Assembly: GCA_003022945.1 (NCBI GenBank)
Contig: PXRZ01000043.1
Location: 1-39,981 of the forward strand
Direction of reading: 5' to 3'
Length of the DNA: 39,981 nt
From: Halobacteriales archaeon QS_8_69_73
Lineage (GTDB): Archaea; Halobacteriota; Halobacteria; Halobacteriales; Haloarculaceae
The translations under genes were made by a program, and so were the position numbers. Positions 39,605 to 39,981 of this stretch are shown here, in pieces (position 1 is the first letter of the stretch; the number at the start of each line of letters is the position of its first letter). A model generated the notes under the pieces. That model did no database searches. It was not told the origin of the DNA and saw only the letters and a list, made by a program, of their open reading frames with translations.

Positions 39605-39981
39605 GTGATCGGAGTCGAGCTCACACCGGAGCACCCGGTCGACCGCGCCGCCGCGCTGGGCGAGCGCGCCGAGACCGAGGGCTTCGACGCCGTCTTCGCG
39701 TCGTGTCACTACAACAACCGCGATCCGTTCGTCGCCCTGGATCGCATCGCCCGCCGGACCGACGGGATCGCGCTCGGGCCGGGCGTCGCCAACCCCTACG
39801 AGACCCACCCCGTGACGCTCGCCTCCCGGGTGGCGACGCTGGAGGAGGCCTCTGGCGGCCGGGCGATGTACGGCCTTGGGGCCGGCGACCCCTCGACGCT
39901 GTCGAACCTCGGCTACGACCACGAGAAGCCGCTGCGGCGGGTGCTGGAGGCGTTCAAGACCGCCGAGCGGCTGTTCGACGG
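39605..39981 (+). CDS. LLM-class F420-dependent oxidoreductase, mer-like (partial)
   Basis: GTG start; at least 125 codons to the window end. Begins VIGVELTPEHPVDRAAALGERAE and continues EGFDAVFASCHYNNRDPFVALDRIARRTDGIALGPGVANPYETHPV and ASGGRAMYGLGAGDPSTL. These are the N-terminal strand, the substrate/cofactor loop GPGVANPYETHP and GLGAGD of 5,10-methylenetetrahydromethanopterin reductase (Mer)-type luciferase-like proteins, which use F420. TATA-like GGGTAAAAG is about 28 nt before the GTG. It directly follows cofE, consistent with an F420 context. The 3' end lies outside the window. Confidence 0.88.
   Translation, partial: MIGVELTPEHPVDRAAALGERAETEGFDAVFASCHYNNRDPFVALDRIARRTDGIALGPGVANPYETHPVTLASRVATLEEASGGRAMYGLGAGDPSTLSNLGYDHEKPLRRVLEAFKTAERLFD

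Noticed and set aside
1-39981. IS elements, integrases, rRNA or complete tRNA genes
   Set aside because: None seen: no transposase or integrase motifs, no rRNA-like conserved blocks, and no full cloverleaf identified by eye.

Overview
The window is chromosomal DNA from a haloarchaeon (class Halobacteria). Evidence: very high GC, acidic proteins, TATA-like boxes about 25-30 nt before start codons with almost no 5' UTR (leaderless transcripts), three secreted proteins with PGF-CTERM tails, a Tat signal, DUF7344-type winged-helix proteins, F420 genes (cofE, mer-like) and a CRISPR repeat of the haloarchaeal GTTTCAGAC...TTGAAGC class. Genus cannot be fixed from the sequence alone. All identifications come from reading translations and motifs by eye; no database search was run.

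Layout. (1) About 0.1-16.9 kb is a surface-glycan or exopolysaccharide locus: a DUF354 GT-B protein and a GT4 glycosyltransferase (+), a GT2 glycosyltransferase and a polytopic GT-C-like protein (-), a Tat-exported beta-helix protein (+), an operon of DUF457-like hydrolase and DUF1616 membrane protein, an operon of Wzx-type flippase and a Thr/Pro mucin-like membrane protein, a GNAT acetyltransferase, a polysaccharide deacetylase, an asparagine-synthase-like amidotransferase, an alkaline-phosphatase-superfamily enzyme and a DUF7344 regulator. Six promoters here carry the same palindrome, TTAS-N7-STAA, abutting the TATA box, which suggests a regulon. (2) 17.0-20.1 kb: a second small DUF7344-like gene, a three-repeat orphan CRISPR mini-array and mutL, the last two divergent across 56 bp. 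(3) 20.1-21.5 kb: a PfkB-family kinase and a TetR regulator that converge without stop codons, as if a deletion had fused their 3' ends. (4) 21.6-25.3 kb: three PGF-CTERM surface proteins, the first two being tandem paralogs. (5) 25.4-34.4 kb: ordinary chromosomal genes (MFS, SDR, bifunctional nuclease, hisE, ASCH, DUF5518, NOG1-like GTPase, SIMPL, TIGR00341/DUF389, engB) with one frameshifted small gene and a repeat block. (6) 34.5-35.5 kb: a lower-GC island with one orphan gene. (7) 35.6-40 kb: an FAD disulfide oxidoreductase, a GDT1-family cation transporter with a possible leader ORF, an EEP-family hydrolase, a broken cofE and the start of a mer-like F420-dependent gene.

Working model: region 1 makes, modifies and flips a lipid-linked glycan, and the Thr/Pro protein may be an acceptor. 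Four lesions between 21.0 and 39.5 kb (kinase/TetR junction, 31.2 kb frameshift, 38.8 kb frameshift, cofE deletion) are either genuine decay or assembly errors and should be checked against reads before biological use.
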